Part shown: in pieces, positions 1-9,900 of the stretch | How the letters are laid out: every line of letters starts with the position of its first letter | Position numbering within the stretch: the first letter of the stretch is position 1 | Assembly: GCF_010731695.1 (NCBI RefSeq) | Contig: NZ_AP022586.1 | Coordinates: 1,240,001 to 1,304,000 of the forward strand | Source of the DNA: Mycolicibacterium litorale | GTDB taxonomy: Bacteria; Actinomycetota; Actinomycetes; Mycobacteriales; Mycobacteriaceae | Reading direction: 5' to 3' | Length of the DNA stretch: 64,000 bases | Translations under genes and position numbers: made by a program | The notes under the pieces: generated by a model | What the model was told of the DNA's origin: nothing | The model's database searches: none | The model's input: the letters and a program-made list of their open reading frames with translations, nothing else

Positions 1-852
1 CACGCCGATCTGATCCATCCGGCGCAACACCTCGGTCAGCGTGGCCACACCGCCGGGTGCGGGCACCGATGCCGTGTTGGCGTCGTAGTCGATCTCCGAC
101 TCGTCGAAATCGGCCAGCGCCACGTCGATCCGGGACAGGTCGTCCGGGTTCATCGGGGTCACCTGGCAGTAGCTGAACCCGACGCGGCGTTTGAGGTCGT
201 CGGCGGTTCCGCTGGCGATGATCTGGCCCGCGTCGAGGATGATGATCGAATCGCTCAGCACGTCGGCCTCTTCGAGGTACTGGGTGGTGAGCAGCACCGT
301 GACGTCCTGGGCCGACAGCGACGCCACCAGCGCCCACACGTCGCGGCGGCTTCGCGGGTCCAGCCCGGTCGTCGGCTCGTCGAGGAACAGCACCTTCGGC
401 GGAACGACCAGCGCGGCGGCGATGTCGATCCGGCGCCGCATACCGCCGGAATAGGTCGACACCGGCCGGTCGGCGGCGTGCGCGAGGTCGAACTGGGTGA
501 TGAGCTCGTCGGCCCGGATACGGGCGTCGCGGCGGCGCAGGCCGCGCAGGCGGCCGAACAGGATCAGGTTCTCCCGGCCGGTCAGCAAAATATCGAGTGA
601 CGCGTCCTGTCCGGTGACGCTGATGTTCTCCCGAACCTTCCCGGGTTGGCGAACCACGTCGTAGCCCGCGACGATCGCCTCCCCGGAGGAGGGCTGGATC
701 AGCGTCGACAGGATCTTGATCGTGGTGGTCTTACCGGCACCGTTGTGACCGAGTAATGCGCAAATCGAGCCGGTGGGAACGGAAAAACTCACATCGCGAA
801 GCGCGGGTACTCCGCCCCCGAATGTTTTTCCGACGTTTCTCAGCTCAATCAC
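1..852 (-). CDS. ABC transporter ATP-binding protein, DrrA type (3' end outside window)
   Basis: ATPase subunit of an ABC exporter, expected to work at the inner face of the membrane with an ABC-2 permease that should lie left of the window. Visible are Walker A GHNGAGKT (residues about 35-42), an ABC signature variant YSGGMRRR (about 132-139), Walker B LFLDEPTTGLD (about 154) and the TTQYLEEAD stretch typical of the daunorubicin-resistance (DrrA) family. About 284 codons are in view and the stop is beyond base 1. The GTG at 852 starts the conserved VIELRNV strand; in-frame codons continue upstream, so a slightly longer protein is possible. The substrate is unknown. The neighbouring glycosyltransferases and fatty-acyl-AMP ligase suggest a lipid or glycolipid (inference). 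Confidence 0.85.
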   Translation of the reverse strand, partial: MIELRNVGKTFGGGVPALRDVSFSVPTGSICALLGHNGAGKTTTIKILSTLIQPSSGEAIVAGYDVVRQPGKVRENISVTGQDASLDILLTGRENLILFGRLRGLRRRDARIRADELITQFDLAHAADRPVSTYSGGMRRRIDIAAALVVPPKVLFLDEPTTGLDPRSRRDVWALVASLSAQDVTVLLTTQYLEEADVLSDSIIILDAGQIIASGTADDLKRRVGFSYCQVTPMNPDDLSRIDVALADFDESEIDYDANTASVPAPGGVATLTEVLRRMDQIGV

Positions 853-1083
853 GGGTTCATACGATACAGCGATTCCGTCGAGCTCAGCGCCAGTGCCGAA
901 TTGCCGCAACGGCTTCTGATCGCGCCATTCGGTGATGTTCCGGCCATACGGATTCTTCGATACGCAATCTTCCAGCAAACTGATGTCACGCGGATTGCGC
1001 CGGTCGGCGCCCCTTGGTGCCGGTCACGGTGAGGATTGCGGCGTTTGCTGTCATCTCATCGGTCCGACGAATTGCGGCCTCTG

Positions 1084-1935
1084 TCAAGCCCGTTCGGCCA
1101 ATGCCCGCAGTCGTTGCACACGGTGCCGTACGGCGGCACCGCCTGGCGACACCGCACGCACGACAGCGCCGACGTTGCGCGGAGTGGGTTGGACACCGAA
1201 TTCCTCGGCGATCGCCTGTGTGACCGGTCTGCCGAATCCCCCCATCCCGTTCCAGGAATGGTTCTCGCCCGTTCCGAGTCGGTAGAGGGCGGCGGGGAAC
1301 GGAATCGGCCGCAGCGGTGTGCCCGCGCGCGCGAGGTCGTCGGCGATGTGCAGGTGCGAGCCGAACACCCGCTCGAGCCGGTCACCGAGCGTGTCCTGCA
1401 GCTGCGCCTGGGTGGACTCCTCGTGGAGATCCGTCAACTCGCCGAACAGATCGGTGCGCACGATATGCGCTGTGCCGCAACGGGTGTGGAACCGCCGCTG
1501 AGGTCGCACCGCCGCGCGTTCGGCGTTGTAACGCCAGCCGCGCTCCACGAACCAGCCGTTGGCGCGCGGATCGCCTGCGACCAGCCCGGACAGCCGCCTG
1601 CTGACGAAATCGTCGGCGTCGACGAACATGACGTGCGAGGCGCCGGCTCTGCGGGCCGCGAGGAGCCCGATCACGAGTTTGGTGCCCTTGTCCAGCAGGA
1701 CCGCCGCCCGGCCGGTGCGCGGACCCGCCTTGGCCGACGGTGGCGGGAACCCGACCTCGACGTAGTGGACCCCGTCGGGCAGGTGAGCGGGTCGGCGATT
1801 GCCGACCACCCATATCCCGAAATCGTCGTGGTCCTGTCGCAGAAGCGATTTCAGCGTGTCATCGAGTAACCGCTCGACGCGGCCGTAATCGCCGCTGTTC
1901 TGCGGATGCCGCAGTGACGTCACAAAAGCCAGCAC
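1084..1935 (-). CDS. Glycosyltransferase-like protein (GT-A fold)
   Basis: Predicted cytosolic sugar transferase of about 283 residues. The N-terminus reads like a GT-A fold (a TSLRHP stretch, then a second strand IWVVGNRRP) and the acidic VDADDF motif near residue 103 is the likely metal/nucleotide-sugar DxD site. I prefer the GTG at 1935 because AAGGGGG sits 5 bases upstream; a GTG at 1956 would add seven residues. The gene is divergent from the family-2 glycosyltransferase at 2067, so the two probably share a promoter region and a pathway. About 230 bases between its stop and the ABC gene hold nothing I can support. The sugar donor and acceptor cannot be read from the sequence. Confidence 0.7.
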   Translation of the reverse strand: MLAFVTSLRHPQNSGDYGRVERLLDDTLKSLLRQDHDDFGIWVVGNRRPAHLPDGVHYVEVGFPPPSAKAGPRTGRAAVLLDKGTKLVIGLLAARRAGASHVMFVDADDFVSRRLSGLVAGDPRANGWFVERGWRYNAERAAVRPQRRFHTRCGTAHIVRTDLFGELTDLHEESTQAQLQDTLGDRLERVFGSHLHIADDLARAGTPLRPIPFPAALYRLGTGENHSWNGMGGFGRPVTQAIAEEFGVQPTPRNVGAVVRAVSPGGAAVRHRVQRLRALAERA

Positions 1936-2066
1936 AACTACCCCCTTGTGGCCCACCTTATTGCAGGCGCACCCGAATCCGGTTGCGGTGTGCGCATATA
2001 TGGTGGCGACGTAACACCGACTGCCAGCGCGCCCGTGGGGGACCCTTGATCATCGACTCCGAGCGG

Positions 2067-2882
2067 ATGCCCGTCGTGGCGGCGATCCCCAACTACAACA
2101 TGGGTGACCACCTCCGGCGGCTGTTACCGCAGGTGCTGGCCCAGGGCTACGACCACGTCTACGTCCTCGACGACGCCTCGACCGACGAGAGCGTCGAGGT
2201 GGTGAGCGGATTCGGCGATGCGGTGACCATGGTGCGCAGCGCCACCAACCAGGGCGCCGGCGCGAACCGCAACCAGATCATCGGCCGGGTCGACGACGCC
2301 ACCGTCATCCACTTCATCGACGCCGACATGGACATCGCCACACCGCAGGCCGCGACGGTGGCCCGGGAGTTGTTCGCCCGCTACGCGCCCGACGGGGTCG
2401 GGGCGATCGGCGGCCTGGTTCGCCGTGCCGACGGCAGCCAGGAGCCTTTCAACTACGGTCCGGTGTTCTCGTTGCGCACCAACGTCACATCGTTTCCCTG
2501 GATGGTCGACCGGATCCGGCACCGCCCGCGCCTGGTCGCGCTGTTCCGGCGGACGGGCATGCCGGGGACCAGACTGTGGCCCAACATCCTGGAGACCCCG
2601 CGCCCGACCGAGACGTACTGGCTGCACGAGGGCAACATGCTCATCCACGCCGGTGCCTTCCGCGCCGTCGGCGGTTACGACCCCGCTTTCCGGTCCCACG
2701 AAGCGCAGGATCTCGCGCTGCGGCTGGACCGGATCGGCGTGAGGCGCCGCTTCGATCCGAGCCTGGAGGTCGTGCACCACTACATCGACGTGCGCGGCAA
2801 GAACCGCAGCAGATACGAACGCGAGGCCGTCCGTCACATGATCCGCAAGCACGGACTGGTCCGCTTCCTCATCGACCACTGA
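2067..2882 (+). CDS. Family 2 glycosyltransferase
   Basis: Inverting GT2-type sugar transferase of 271 residues. Visible are the N-terminal IPNYNMGDHL strand, the nucleotide-binding DDASTDES (about 34-41), the DxD metal site FIDADMDI (about 83) and the acceptor-side EAQDLALRL (about 211), the counterpart of the usual ED motif. There is no membrane helix. The start is taken at ATG 2067; a TTG at 2046 with GGGGGA before it would add seven residues. It converges on the fatty-acyl-AMP ligase gene with a 20-base gap. A role in surface glycolipid assembly fits the context but is inferred. Confidence 0.82.
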   Translation: MPVVAAIPNYNMGDHLRRLLPQVLAQGYDHVYVLDDASTDESVEVVSGFGDAVTMVRSATNQGAGANRNQIIGRVDDATVIHFIDADMDIATPQAATVARELFARYAPDGVGAIGGLVRRADGSQEPFNYGPVFSLRTNVTSFPWMVDRIRHRPRLVALFRRTGMPGTRLWPNILETPRPTETYWLHEGNMLIHAGAFRAVGGYDPAFRSHEAQDLALRLDRIGVRRRFDPSLEVVHHYIDVRGKNRSRYEREAVRHMIRKHGLVRFLIDH

Positions 2883-2902
2883 CGGTGGGGCCTCGGCCCG
2901 GC

Positions 2903-4642
2903 TCAGGCGTCGAGGCGGGTGAAAGCGCCGTCGCGGTAGAGCTCGGCGCAGGAGGCGCGGCGCACCTTGCCGCTCGTGGTGATCGGGATGGACCCGCGGG
3001 GGACCAGCACCAGATCGGCCGCGCTGATGCCGTGCGCGGTCGATATCGCGCTGGTGATGCGGTTCTTCAGATCCGCGAAGTGGGCGGCGACATCCTCCGC
3101 GGTGTCTCCGCGCTTCTTGGCCTCCACGATCGCGACCAGCTGCTCGGTTCGGTCCTGTTCGACGGAGATGGCCGCGACCCGGCCGCCGGAGATCTCCTGG
3201 ATCGTGCCCTCGATGTCGTCCGGATAGTGGTTGCGGCCGCGCACGATCAGCAGATCCTTGAGCCGGCCCATGATGAACAGCTCGTCGTCGGAGATGAACC
3301 CCAGATCGCCGGTGCGCAGCCACGGTCCGCTGTCGGTGCCTGCCGACGGCGAGTCGAGGAACGCGTTGAAGACCTCTTCGGTCTGCTCGGGCTTGCGCCA
3401 GTACCCGAGGCACACGTTCTCACCGCGCACCCAGATCTCGCCGACCGCGCCGGCGGACAGTTCGCGCCTGGTCTGCGGGTCGACGATCCGCACGGCGGGG
3501 GAGTCGGGGGTGCCGTAACTCACCAGCGCGGTGCCGGTTTCGCTCGCGCAGCGTTTGGCGTGCCCGGCAGAGAGCTTCTCGGGCTCGAAACGCACAACGG
3601 TGGGGGGCTTTTCGGGTGCGTCGGTCGCGACGTACAGCGTCGCCTCGGCCAGCCCGTACGCCGGGCGCAGCACCTCTTCGGGCAGGTTGAACTTGCGGAA
3701 GCGCTGTGCGAAGCGCTTGAGCGTGGCGTCGTGCACGCGCTCGCTGCCGCTGATGATGATGCAGGTGCCGCCGAGGTCGTAGCCGGCCATGTCCTCGTCG
3801 GAGGTCTTGCCCGCGGCGAGTTCGAAGGCGAAGTTCGGGCCCGCGGTGATGGCGTGCGGGTTGCTCGCCACCAGCTGCATCCACCGGGCCGGCCGGGCCA
3901 GGAACGACAGCGGGGTGGTGAACACCGTCTGCCAGCCGCCGAGGATCGGCGCGAACACGCCGAGCAGCAACCCCATGTCGTGGTAGAAGGGCAGCCACGT
4001 CACCGCCGTGGTCCCGGGCGGCGCGATACCGCCGTGGTGGGCCAGGAACGACGCCATGATCTGCTCGAAGTTGGCCGACAGGTTGCGGTAGGAGACCATG
4101 ACGCCGGCCGGGGTGCGTGTCGAGCCCGACGTGTACTGCAGGTAGGCGGTCTCGGGGCGTTCCACCCGGCGCGACGCCGATTTGCGCCGGCTCTCCAGGT
4201 CCAGCAGATCCACCTCGATCAGCGCCGCCGCGGTCTCCCCGTCCTCGGGTGCGGCGTATTCGGCGACCATGGCGCCGATCGACGACGTCGTGAGCACGAC
4301 GGTCGGGGCGGAATCGCGCAGCACCGCGCTGATCCGCTCGTCGTGCACTCCGGGCATGGGCGTGGACAGCGGCACCGCGATGAGTCCGGCCTGCAGTGAG
4401 CCGAGGAAGGCGACCAGATAGTCCAGGCCCTGCGGGGCGACGATGACGGCGCGGTCACCCGGCTGTGCGCGCTCGCTGAGCTCATGGGCGAGGTTGACGG
4501 CGCGGCGGTACAGCTGCCCCCAGGTGAGCGTCTCGTGCACGCCTTCGACGGCCTTCTCGTAGTCGACGAACGTGAACGCCGGGTCGTTGGGCTGCAGACT
4601 GGCGCGTTCCCGCAGCACGGTGGGAAGTGATGACGCAGTCAT
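2903..4642 (-). CDS. Fatty-acyl-AMP ligase (FadD family, FAAL)
   Basis: Adenylate-forming enzyme that activates a fatty acid as acyl-AMP, usually for hand-over to a polyketide synthase or carrier protein. Length 579 residues matches mycobacterial FAALs. Visible are the phosphate loop [11 protein letters not shown] (about 169-179), the adenylation motif [10 protein letters not shown] (about 329), TGDLGF (about 444) and the C-terminal GKVRRASC lysine region (about 555). The TSGSTRTP loop and the RASC ending are typical of FAALs rather than acyl-CoA ligases. Start ATG 4642 follows AAGGG. No polyketide synthase or carrier protein is in the window, so the partner is elsewhere or outside. Substrate chain length is unknown. 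Confidence 0.85.
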   Translation of the reverse strand: MTASSLPTVLRERASLQPNDPAFTFVDYEKAVEGVHETLTWGQLYRRAVNLAHELSERAQPGDRAVIVAPQGLDYLVAFLGSLQAGLIAVPLSTPMPGVHDERISAVLRDSAPTVVLTTSSIGAMVAEYAAPEDGETAAALIEVDLLDLESRRKSASRRVERPETAYLQYTSGSTRTPAGVMVSYRNLSANFEQIMASFLAHHGGIAPPGTTAVTWLPFYHDMGLLLGVFAPILGGWQTVFTTPLSFLARPARWMQLVASNPHAITAGPNFAFELAAGKTSDEDMAGYDLGGTCIIISGSERVHDATLKRFAQRFRKFNLPEEVLRPAYGLAEATLYVATDAPEKPPTVVRFEPEKLSAGHAKRCASETGTALVSYGTPDSPAVRIVDPQTRRELSAGAVGEIWVRGENVCLGYWRKPEQTEEVFNAFLDSPSAGTDSGPWLRTGDLGFISDDELFIMGRLKDLLIVRGRNHYPDDIEGTIQEISGGRVAAISVEQDRTEQLVAIVEAKKRGDTAEDVAAHFADLKNRITSAISTAHGISAADLVLVPRGSIPITTSGKVRRASCAELYRDGAFTRLDA

Positions 4643-4819
4643 AGCGGGCCCTTCATCCTTGCCATAGCGAACAATGCCTCCGAGCATAAGGCAACGCATG
4701 CGGAAATCGCGTATTCGCCGGTGGCGGCGAAAAGCGGTGTGAGCGTTGCCGATGGGAGGCCCCGGCTTGGCCCGCCTACCTTCTGAAATGCCTGATTTTG
4801 ATTGCTGTCGTCGCGTCCG

Positions 4820-5554
4820 TCAGCGACGTGCGCCGGTGAACCACTTCGTCTTGATCCGCCACGAGTGTGCGGAGGCCAGAGCAAAGCCGGCCCCGCAGAA
4901 GCAGGCGAACACCCAGACCAGCGTCCCGCCCTCGGCGGCCTGCAGCCAGGGCACGAAGGCGGTGGCGATGCGGATCGCGCACGCGATGATGCCGCTCGCC
5001 GAGGCGGCCAGGTAGATGTTCGCGATGCGGCGCGAGCGAGGATCCTTCCGCAGCACCATGAGGGCCCGGGCGCCGTAACCGAGCAGGTAGATCAGCATTC
5101 CGCAGAGCATCAGCCAGTAGGCGCTGAGCCAGAAGTCGGTGGGCGTCTTGAAGAAGTCCGCACGGTAGACGTCGGCGCCGTTGCCCGCGGAGAACGCGGC
5201 GAGCAGCAGGGGGATGCACAGCGTGGCGGGGATCTCGACGAACCGCTTGAACGACGTCTGCATCGCGTGGTCGTCCTGGAGGCGGCCCAATGTGTTGTAG
5301 ACGACGGCCGAGGCCGCCACGATGTAGAGGTCGTGTGCGATGTAGTCCTCGAGGTTCCACTTGCCGGTGAGGTCGTGCAGCACATGGCCGAGAGTCTCGG
5401 AGGCCAGCGGCGACATCAACACCACGGCGCCCAGTTGCAACGCGATGTTGAGGGTGGCGGCGACCTCCCAGCGACAGTTCCACGTCACCCGGCGGATCCA
5501 CAGACTCCACGCCATACACCCGACGGTGATGGCAATGAGTACCGCGAGTGTCAT
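4820..5554 (-). CDS. Seven-helix membrane protein, putative transporter of unknown function
   Basis: Integral membrane protein of 244 residues with about seven hydrophobic helices: residues 2-20, a pair near 32-50, one near 75-90, and four in the C-terminal half around GMLIYLLGYGARALMVL, ASGIIACAIRI and WVFACFCGAGFALA. No catalytic motif is recognisable. It resembles the mycobacterial proteins annotated as MAB_1171c-family putative transporters, which sit beside a small DNA-binding gene. That arrangement is present here: the helix-turn-helix gene at 5600-5959 lies 45 bases upstream on the same strand, so the two are probably one operon. Start ATG 5554 has only a weak ribosome site. Confidence 0.6.
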   Translation of the reverse strand: MTLAVLIAITVGCMAWSLWIRRVTWNCRWEVAATLNIALQLGAVVLMSPLASETLGHVLHDLTGKWNLEDYIAHDLYIVAASAVVYNTLGRLQDDHAMQTSFKRFVEIPATLCIPLLLAAFSAGNGADVYRADFFKTPTDFWLSAYWLMLCGMLIYLLGYGARALMVLRKDPRSRRIANIYLAASASGIIACAIRIATAFVPWLQAAEGGTLVWVFACFCGAGFALASAHSWRIKTKWFTGARR

Positions 5555-5599
5555 CGGAAGTCGCTCTCGTGCTGAAAGAGGTTCAGCAAATTGTACGAC

Positions 5600-5959
5600 C
5601 TACAGCGGCGGCGCGTCGGGGCGCGGTGCCAATTCCGACAGTTTCGGCCGCCGGCGTGTCGTCGGCCTGGCCTCGGCAACCGTGGCGACCGTCAGATTCG
5701 AGGACTCGACGTAGTGCCACACCTCTTGCCGGCTCATGAGACCGAAGCGGATCTGGAGGTCCGGGTAGCTCAGGTCGAACCGGTCCGCGACGCGCCTCAG
5801 CTCTTCGGCGTCGGGATAGTTGTGTTCCTTGATGCGCCGGTAGTACGTGCTGCTGGAGATCCCGAGCGCGTCGTAGATCGTCTTGGCCTCGACATCCCCG
5901 TCGAGCAGGTAGTCGAGCAACGCTTTGAGCTGCCTGCCGTTCTCGTCAGTCCGTGGCAT
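5600..5959 (-). CDS. Small helix-turn-helix DNA-binding protein
   Basis: 119-residue protein with a predicted HTH near residues 18-60 (KTIYDALGISSSTYYRRIK followed by a second helical unit ELRRVADRFDLSYPD). The two-unit layout recalls phage-immunity-repressor or XRE-like regulators. The C-terminus is basic and proline-rich (ARPTTRRRPKL), probably disordered. ATG 5959 is preferred over an upstream in-frame start at 6001. It precedes the seven-helix membrane gene in a likely two-gene operon, which it may autoregulate (inference). It is divergent from the half-condensation-domain gene at 6096. Confidence 0.6.
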   Translation of the reverse strand: MPRTDENGRQLKALLDYLLDGDVEAKTIYDALGISSSTYYRRIKEHNYPDAEELRRVADRFDLSYPDLQIRFGLMSRQEVWHYVESSNLTVATVAEARPTTRRRPKLSELAPRPDAPPL

Positions 5960-6082
5960 CCGTCCACGATAGACGCTGTTCCCGCGAATGGGCAGTGGCA
6001 ACCACTATTCGGACGCCCCTGCCTTTATTGACATGACCGTCACAGTTTTGGCACTGGTCTCCCATTTCTGGGACACACCGCG

Positions 6083-6088
6083 TAGCGT
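6083..6088 (+). promoter_or_regulatory. -10 box, probable leaderless promoter
   Basis: TAGCGT matches TANNNT and ends 7 bases before ATG 6096, so transcription would begin at or next to the start codon. No ribosome site precedes the ATG. Confidence 0.5.
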
Positions 6089-6095
6089 ATTCGCC

Positions 6096-6725
6096 ATGGT
6101 CGCTCCCCACCTGGCTACACCGCACGACTTCGCGGCATCCGCTCTGCGCATGCGCATCACCGACCGCGACGAAGCGCTCGGCACCCAGCTCGGCAACGCC
6201 GACAAGGTGTCGGCGCCGCTGGACACCGTGCTCACCCTCGAACTCGACGGTGCCGCCTTCGCCCTCGGGATGACCGCCGACGAACTGCTGCTCGCAGCGC
6301 TCGGACGTACCGTTGCCCGCACCATGGGCGAAGGCGTGGTCGCCGTCGACGTCGTCCGGGACGGCCGCTCGGCCCCCGCGCTGGTCGAGCTGATCTGCCT
6401 CGGCGAGCGCCAGCTCGACGCCACCGCGATGGTCCACATGGCCCACCGGGTGCTGAGCGAAGCGCCCGCCGATCGCCCGGGCTACTTCGGTGGTGCGGCC
6501 GCGGACGTCCTCTTCAACTACGTCGGCACCACGCCGGCGCACACCGCCACCCCGCCGTTGGTCGGGCACGCCCTCGAACTGCGCGCCTACCGCAACGGCG
6601 GCCTGATGGAGGTGGACTGGTGGTTCGACAGCCACCGATTCGACCGGGCCACCGTGCAGGAGTTCGCCGAGCAGTTCCCGTTCGCGCTGATCGAGCTGAC
6701 CTCGGAAGCGGCACCGTCGGCGTAG
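6096..6725 (+). CDS. Stand-alone protein resembling the C-terminal half of an NRPS condensation/epimerisation domain
   Basis: 209 residues with no signal peptide or membrane helix. The motif DVLFNYVGT (about 145-153), followed by GHALELRAYRNGGLMEVDWWFD and RFDRATVQEFAEQF, follows the order seen in the C-terminal half of condensation/epimerisation domains (the FNYLG motif, then the PCP-side helices). The N-terminal half with the HHxxxDG catalytic histidines is absent, so acyl transfer by the usual mechanism is unlikely. The ATG at 6096 sits 7 bases after TAGCGT; an in-frame ATG at 6033 would add 21 residues. The ileS T-box leader follows directly. A role as a binding or chaperone-like remnant is inference. 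Confidence 0.55.
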   Translation: MVAPHLATPHDFAASALRMRITDRDEALGTQLGNADKVSAPLDTVLTLELDGAAFALGMTADELLLAALGRTVARTMGEGVVAVDVVRDGRSAPALVELICLGERQLDATAMVHMAHRVLSEAPADRPGYFGGAAADVLFNYVGTTPAHTATPPLVGHALELRAYRNGGLMEVDWWFDSHRFDRATVQEFAEQFPFALIELTSEAAPSA

Positions 6726-6729
6726 CCGC

Positions 6730-6975
6730 TAGAATCGCTGTTCAGCGGCACTGATCCGGCCATCACCGGGGAGCCTCCGGAAGAACCGTCACGCGAATAC
6801 TCGCGCGGCCAGTAGAACCGGACGGGTGGGCCCGTCACAGCCTCAATCAAGCGGCGCACACCGTTGTGCGCAAGCGGGGTGGTACCGCGGCGCTCGCCCA
6901 TCGGCGTGACGTCGTCCCCGTGCCGGGACGTTCTGCGGCTTCCGAGGCCGGAGGCCGCAATCAGGCACAGGAGAC
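6730..6975 (+). promoter_or_regulatory. T-box riboswitch of ileS (isoleucine specific, probably translational)
   Basis: The 257-base space between 6725 and ileS holds a T-box leader. The diagnostic T-box core GGGGTGGTACCGCGG is at 6876-6890, where TGG pairs with the NCCA end of uncharged tRNA. Upstream, Stem I lies at roughly 6730-6800 and contains GGCCATCACCGGGG; the ATC at 6762-6764 is the likely isoleucine specifier. A GC-rich hairpin near 6932-6957 follows and the ribosome site (CAGGAG, 6968-6973) is just beyond. There is no U-rich terminator, which fits the known actinobacterial ileS T-boxes that control access to the ribosome site. The exact pairing was not computed. Confidence 0.88.
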
Positions 6976-6982
6976 AACGCGA

Positions 6983-9900
6983 GTGACCGCCTACCCCAAA
7001 CCGGCCAGTGGAGCGCCGAACTTCCCCGAGTTGGAAGCCGACGTCCTGGGTTACTGGGACAGCGACGACACCTTCCGTGCCAGCATCGCCCGCCGTGACG
7101 GCGCCCCCGAGTACGTGTTCTACGACGGGCCCCCGTTCGCCAACGGCCTCCCGCACTACGGACACCTGCTGACCGGCTACGTCAAGGACATCGTTCCCCG
7201 CTACCGCACCATGCGTGGCTACAAGGTGGAACGCCGCTTCGGCTGGGACACCCACGGACTGCCCGCCGAACTCGAGGTGCAGCGCCAGCTCGGGATCACC
7301 GACAAGGCCGACATCGACGCCATGGGCATCGAGAAGTTCAACGACGCCTGCCGCGCCTCGGTGCTCAAGTACACCGACGAATGGCGGTCCTACGTCACCC
7401 GCCAGGCGCGCTGGGTCGACTTCGACAACGACTACAAGACGCTCGACCTCGGGTTCATGGAGTCGGTGATCTGGGCGTTCAAACAACTGTGGGACAAGGG
7501 CCTGGCGTACCAGGGCGTGCGGGTACTGCCGTACTGCTGGAACGACGAGACACCGCTGTCCAGCCACGAACTGCGGATGGATGACGACGTCTATCAGAGC
7601 CGGCAGGATCCGGCGATCACCGTCGGCTTCCAGGTGCTCGACGGCCCACTGGCGGGATCGCATCTGCTGGTGTGGACGACGACGCCGTGGACGCTGCCAT
7701 CGAACCAGGCGGTCGCCGTCAACCCCGATGTGACCTACGTACAGGTCGCCGTCCCGGGTGAGGTGAGCGGCAGGAAGTATGTGCTGGCCGAGGCCCGGCT
7801 GGCCGCCTATGCGCGCGAACTCGGTGAGGAGCCCGAGGTGCTGGCCACGGTCACCGGCAGCGAACTGCTCGGCACCCGCTACCTGCCGCCGTTCCCGTAC
7901 TTCACCGACCGACCCGAGGCGCACAACGCCTTCCAGGTGCTGCGCGGTGAGTTCGTCACCACCGAGGACGGCACCGGCATCGTCCACATGGCACCCGCCT
8001 ACGGCGAGGACGACAAGGCGACCACCGACACCGTGGGCATCACGCCCGTCACCCCGGTCGACAGCAAGGGCCGATTCGACGCCGGCGTGCCGGATTACCA
8101 GGGCCAGCACGTCTTCGACGCCAACCCGCAGATCATCCGCGACCTCAAGAACGGAACGGGCTCGGCGGCCGCCAACGGCGCCGTGCTGGTGCGGCACGAG
8201 ACCTACGAGCACTCGTATCCGCACTGCTGGCGGTGCCGCAATCCGCTGATCTACCGGGCGGTGTCGTCCTGGTTCATCAAGGTCACCGAATTCCGGGACC
8301 GCATGGTCGAACTCAACCAGGAGATCACCTGGTACCCCGAACACGTCAAGGACGGTCAGTTCGGCAAGTGGCTGCAGGGCGCCCGCGACTGGTCGATCTC
8401 GCGAAACCGCTACTGGGGCACGCCGATCCCGGTGTGGATGTCCGACGACCCGGAGTATCCGCGCATCGACGTCTACGGCAGCCTCGACGAACTCGAGCGC
8501 GACTTCGGGGTGCGGCCGACGAACCTGCACCGGCCGTTCATCGACGAGTTGACCCGGCCCAATCCCGATGACCCCACCGGGAAGTCGACGATGCGGCGCA
8601 TCGAGGACGTGCTCGACGTCTGGTTCGACTCCGGCTCGATGCCCTACGCGCAGGTGCACTACCCGTTCGAGAACGCCGAGTGGTTCGCGGGCGGGGGGTC
8701 CGAAGACGCCCACTTCCCAGGCGATTTCATCGTCGAGTACATCGGGCAGACCCGCGGGTGGTTCTATACGCTGCACGTGCTGGCCACCGCGCTGTTCGAC
8801 CGTCCCGCGTTCAAAACCTGTGTCTCCCACGGCATCGTGCTCGGCAACGACGGCCAGAAGATGAGCAAGTCGCTGCGCAACTATCCGGACGTCACCGAGG
8901 TGTTCGACCGCGACGGATCCGATGCGATGCGCTGGTTCCTGATGGCCTCGCCGATCCTGCGCGGCGGCAACCTGGTCGTCACCGAACAGGGCATCCGCGA
9001 AGGGGTCCGCCAAGTGCTGCTGCCGCTCTGGAACGCCTACACGTTCCTGGCGCTCTACGCGCCGCAGAAGGGCACCTGGCGCACCGACTCCACGCACGTG
9101 CTCGACCGGTACATCCTCGCGAAGCTGGCGCAACTGCGCGACGACCTCACCGAGTCGCTGGACGTCTGCGACATCTCCGGGGCGTGTGACGAGCTGCGGC
9201 AGTTCACCGAGGCCTTGACGAACTGGTATGTGCGGCGGTCACGTTCGCGGTTCTGGGAGGAGGACCGCGACGCGATCGACACGCTGCACACCGTGCTGGA
9301 GGTCACCACGCGGTTGGCGGCGCCGCTGCTGCCGCTGGCCACGGAGAAGATCTGGCGCGGTCTCACCGACGGGCGGTCGGTGCATCTGACCGATTGGCCG
9401 GAGGCGGACCTGCTGCCGCACGACCCCGCGCTGGTGGCCGCGATGGATCAGGTCCGCTCGGTGTGCTCGACCGCGTCGTCGCTGCGCAAGGCCAAGAAGC
9501 TACGGGTGCGGTTGCCGCTTCCCAAACTGACTGTCGCCGTGGCAGATCCGGCGCAGCTCGAACCGTTCGCCGACCTCATCGCCGATGAGCTGAACGTCAA
9601 GGCGGTCGAGCTGACCGCCGACATCGACACCTACGGCCGCTTCGAGCTCACGGTCAACGCCCGTGTCGCGGGCCCACGCCTGGGCAAGGACGTGCAGGCC
9701 GCGATCAAGGCGGTCAAGGCGGGCGAGGGTGTGGTCAACCCGGACGGCACGCTCACCGCGGGGCCCGCCGTGCTGCGGCCCGAGGAGTATTCGTCGAAGC
9801 TCGTCGCCGCGGACCCCGAGTACACCGCGGCACTGCCCGACGGTGCCGGGCTGGTGGTGCTCGACGGCACGGTGACCCCGGAACTGGAGGCCGAGGGCTG

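Noticed and set aside
853..1083. Possible tRNA or small RNA between ABC and glycosyltransferase genes
   Set aside because: Read through on both strands; no cloverleaf or CCA-type end, only a weak hairpin near 1006.
6587..9133. 848-codon minus-strand frame antisense to ileS
   Set aside because: Antisense shadow; it also crosses the T-box leader without any start signal.
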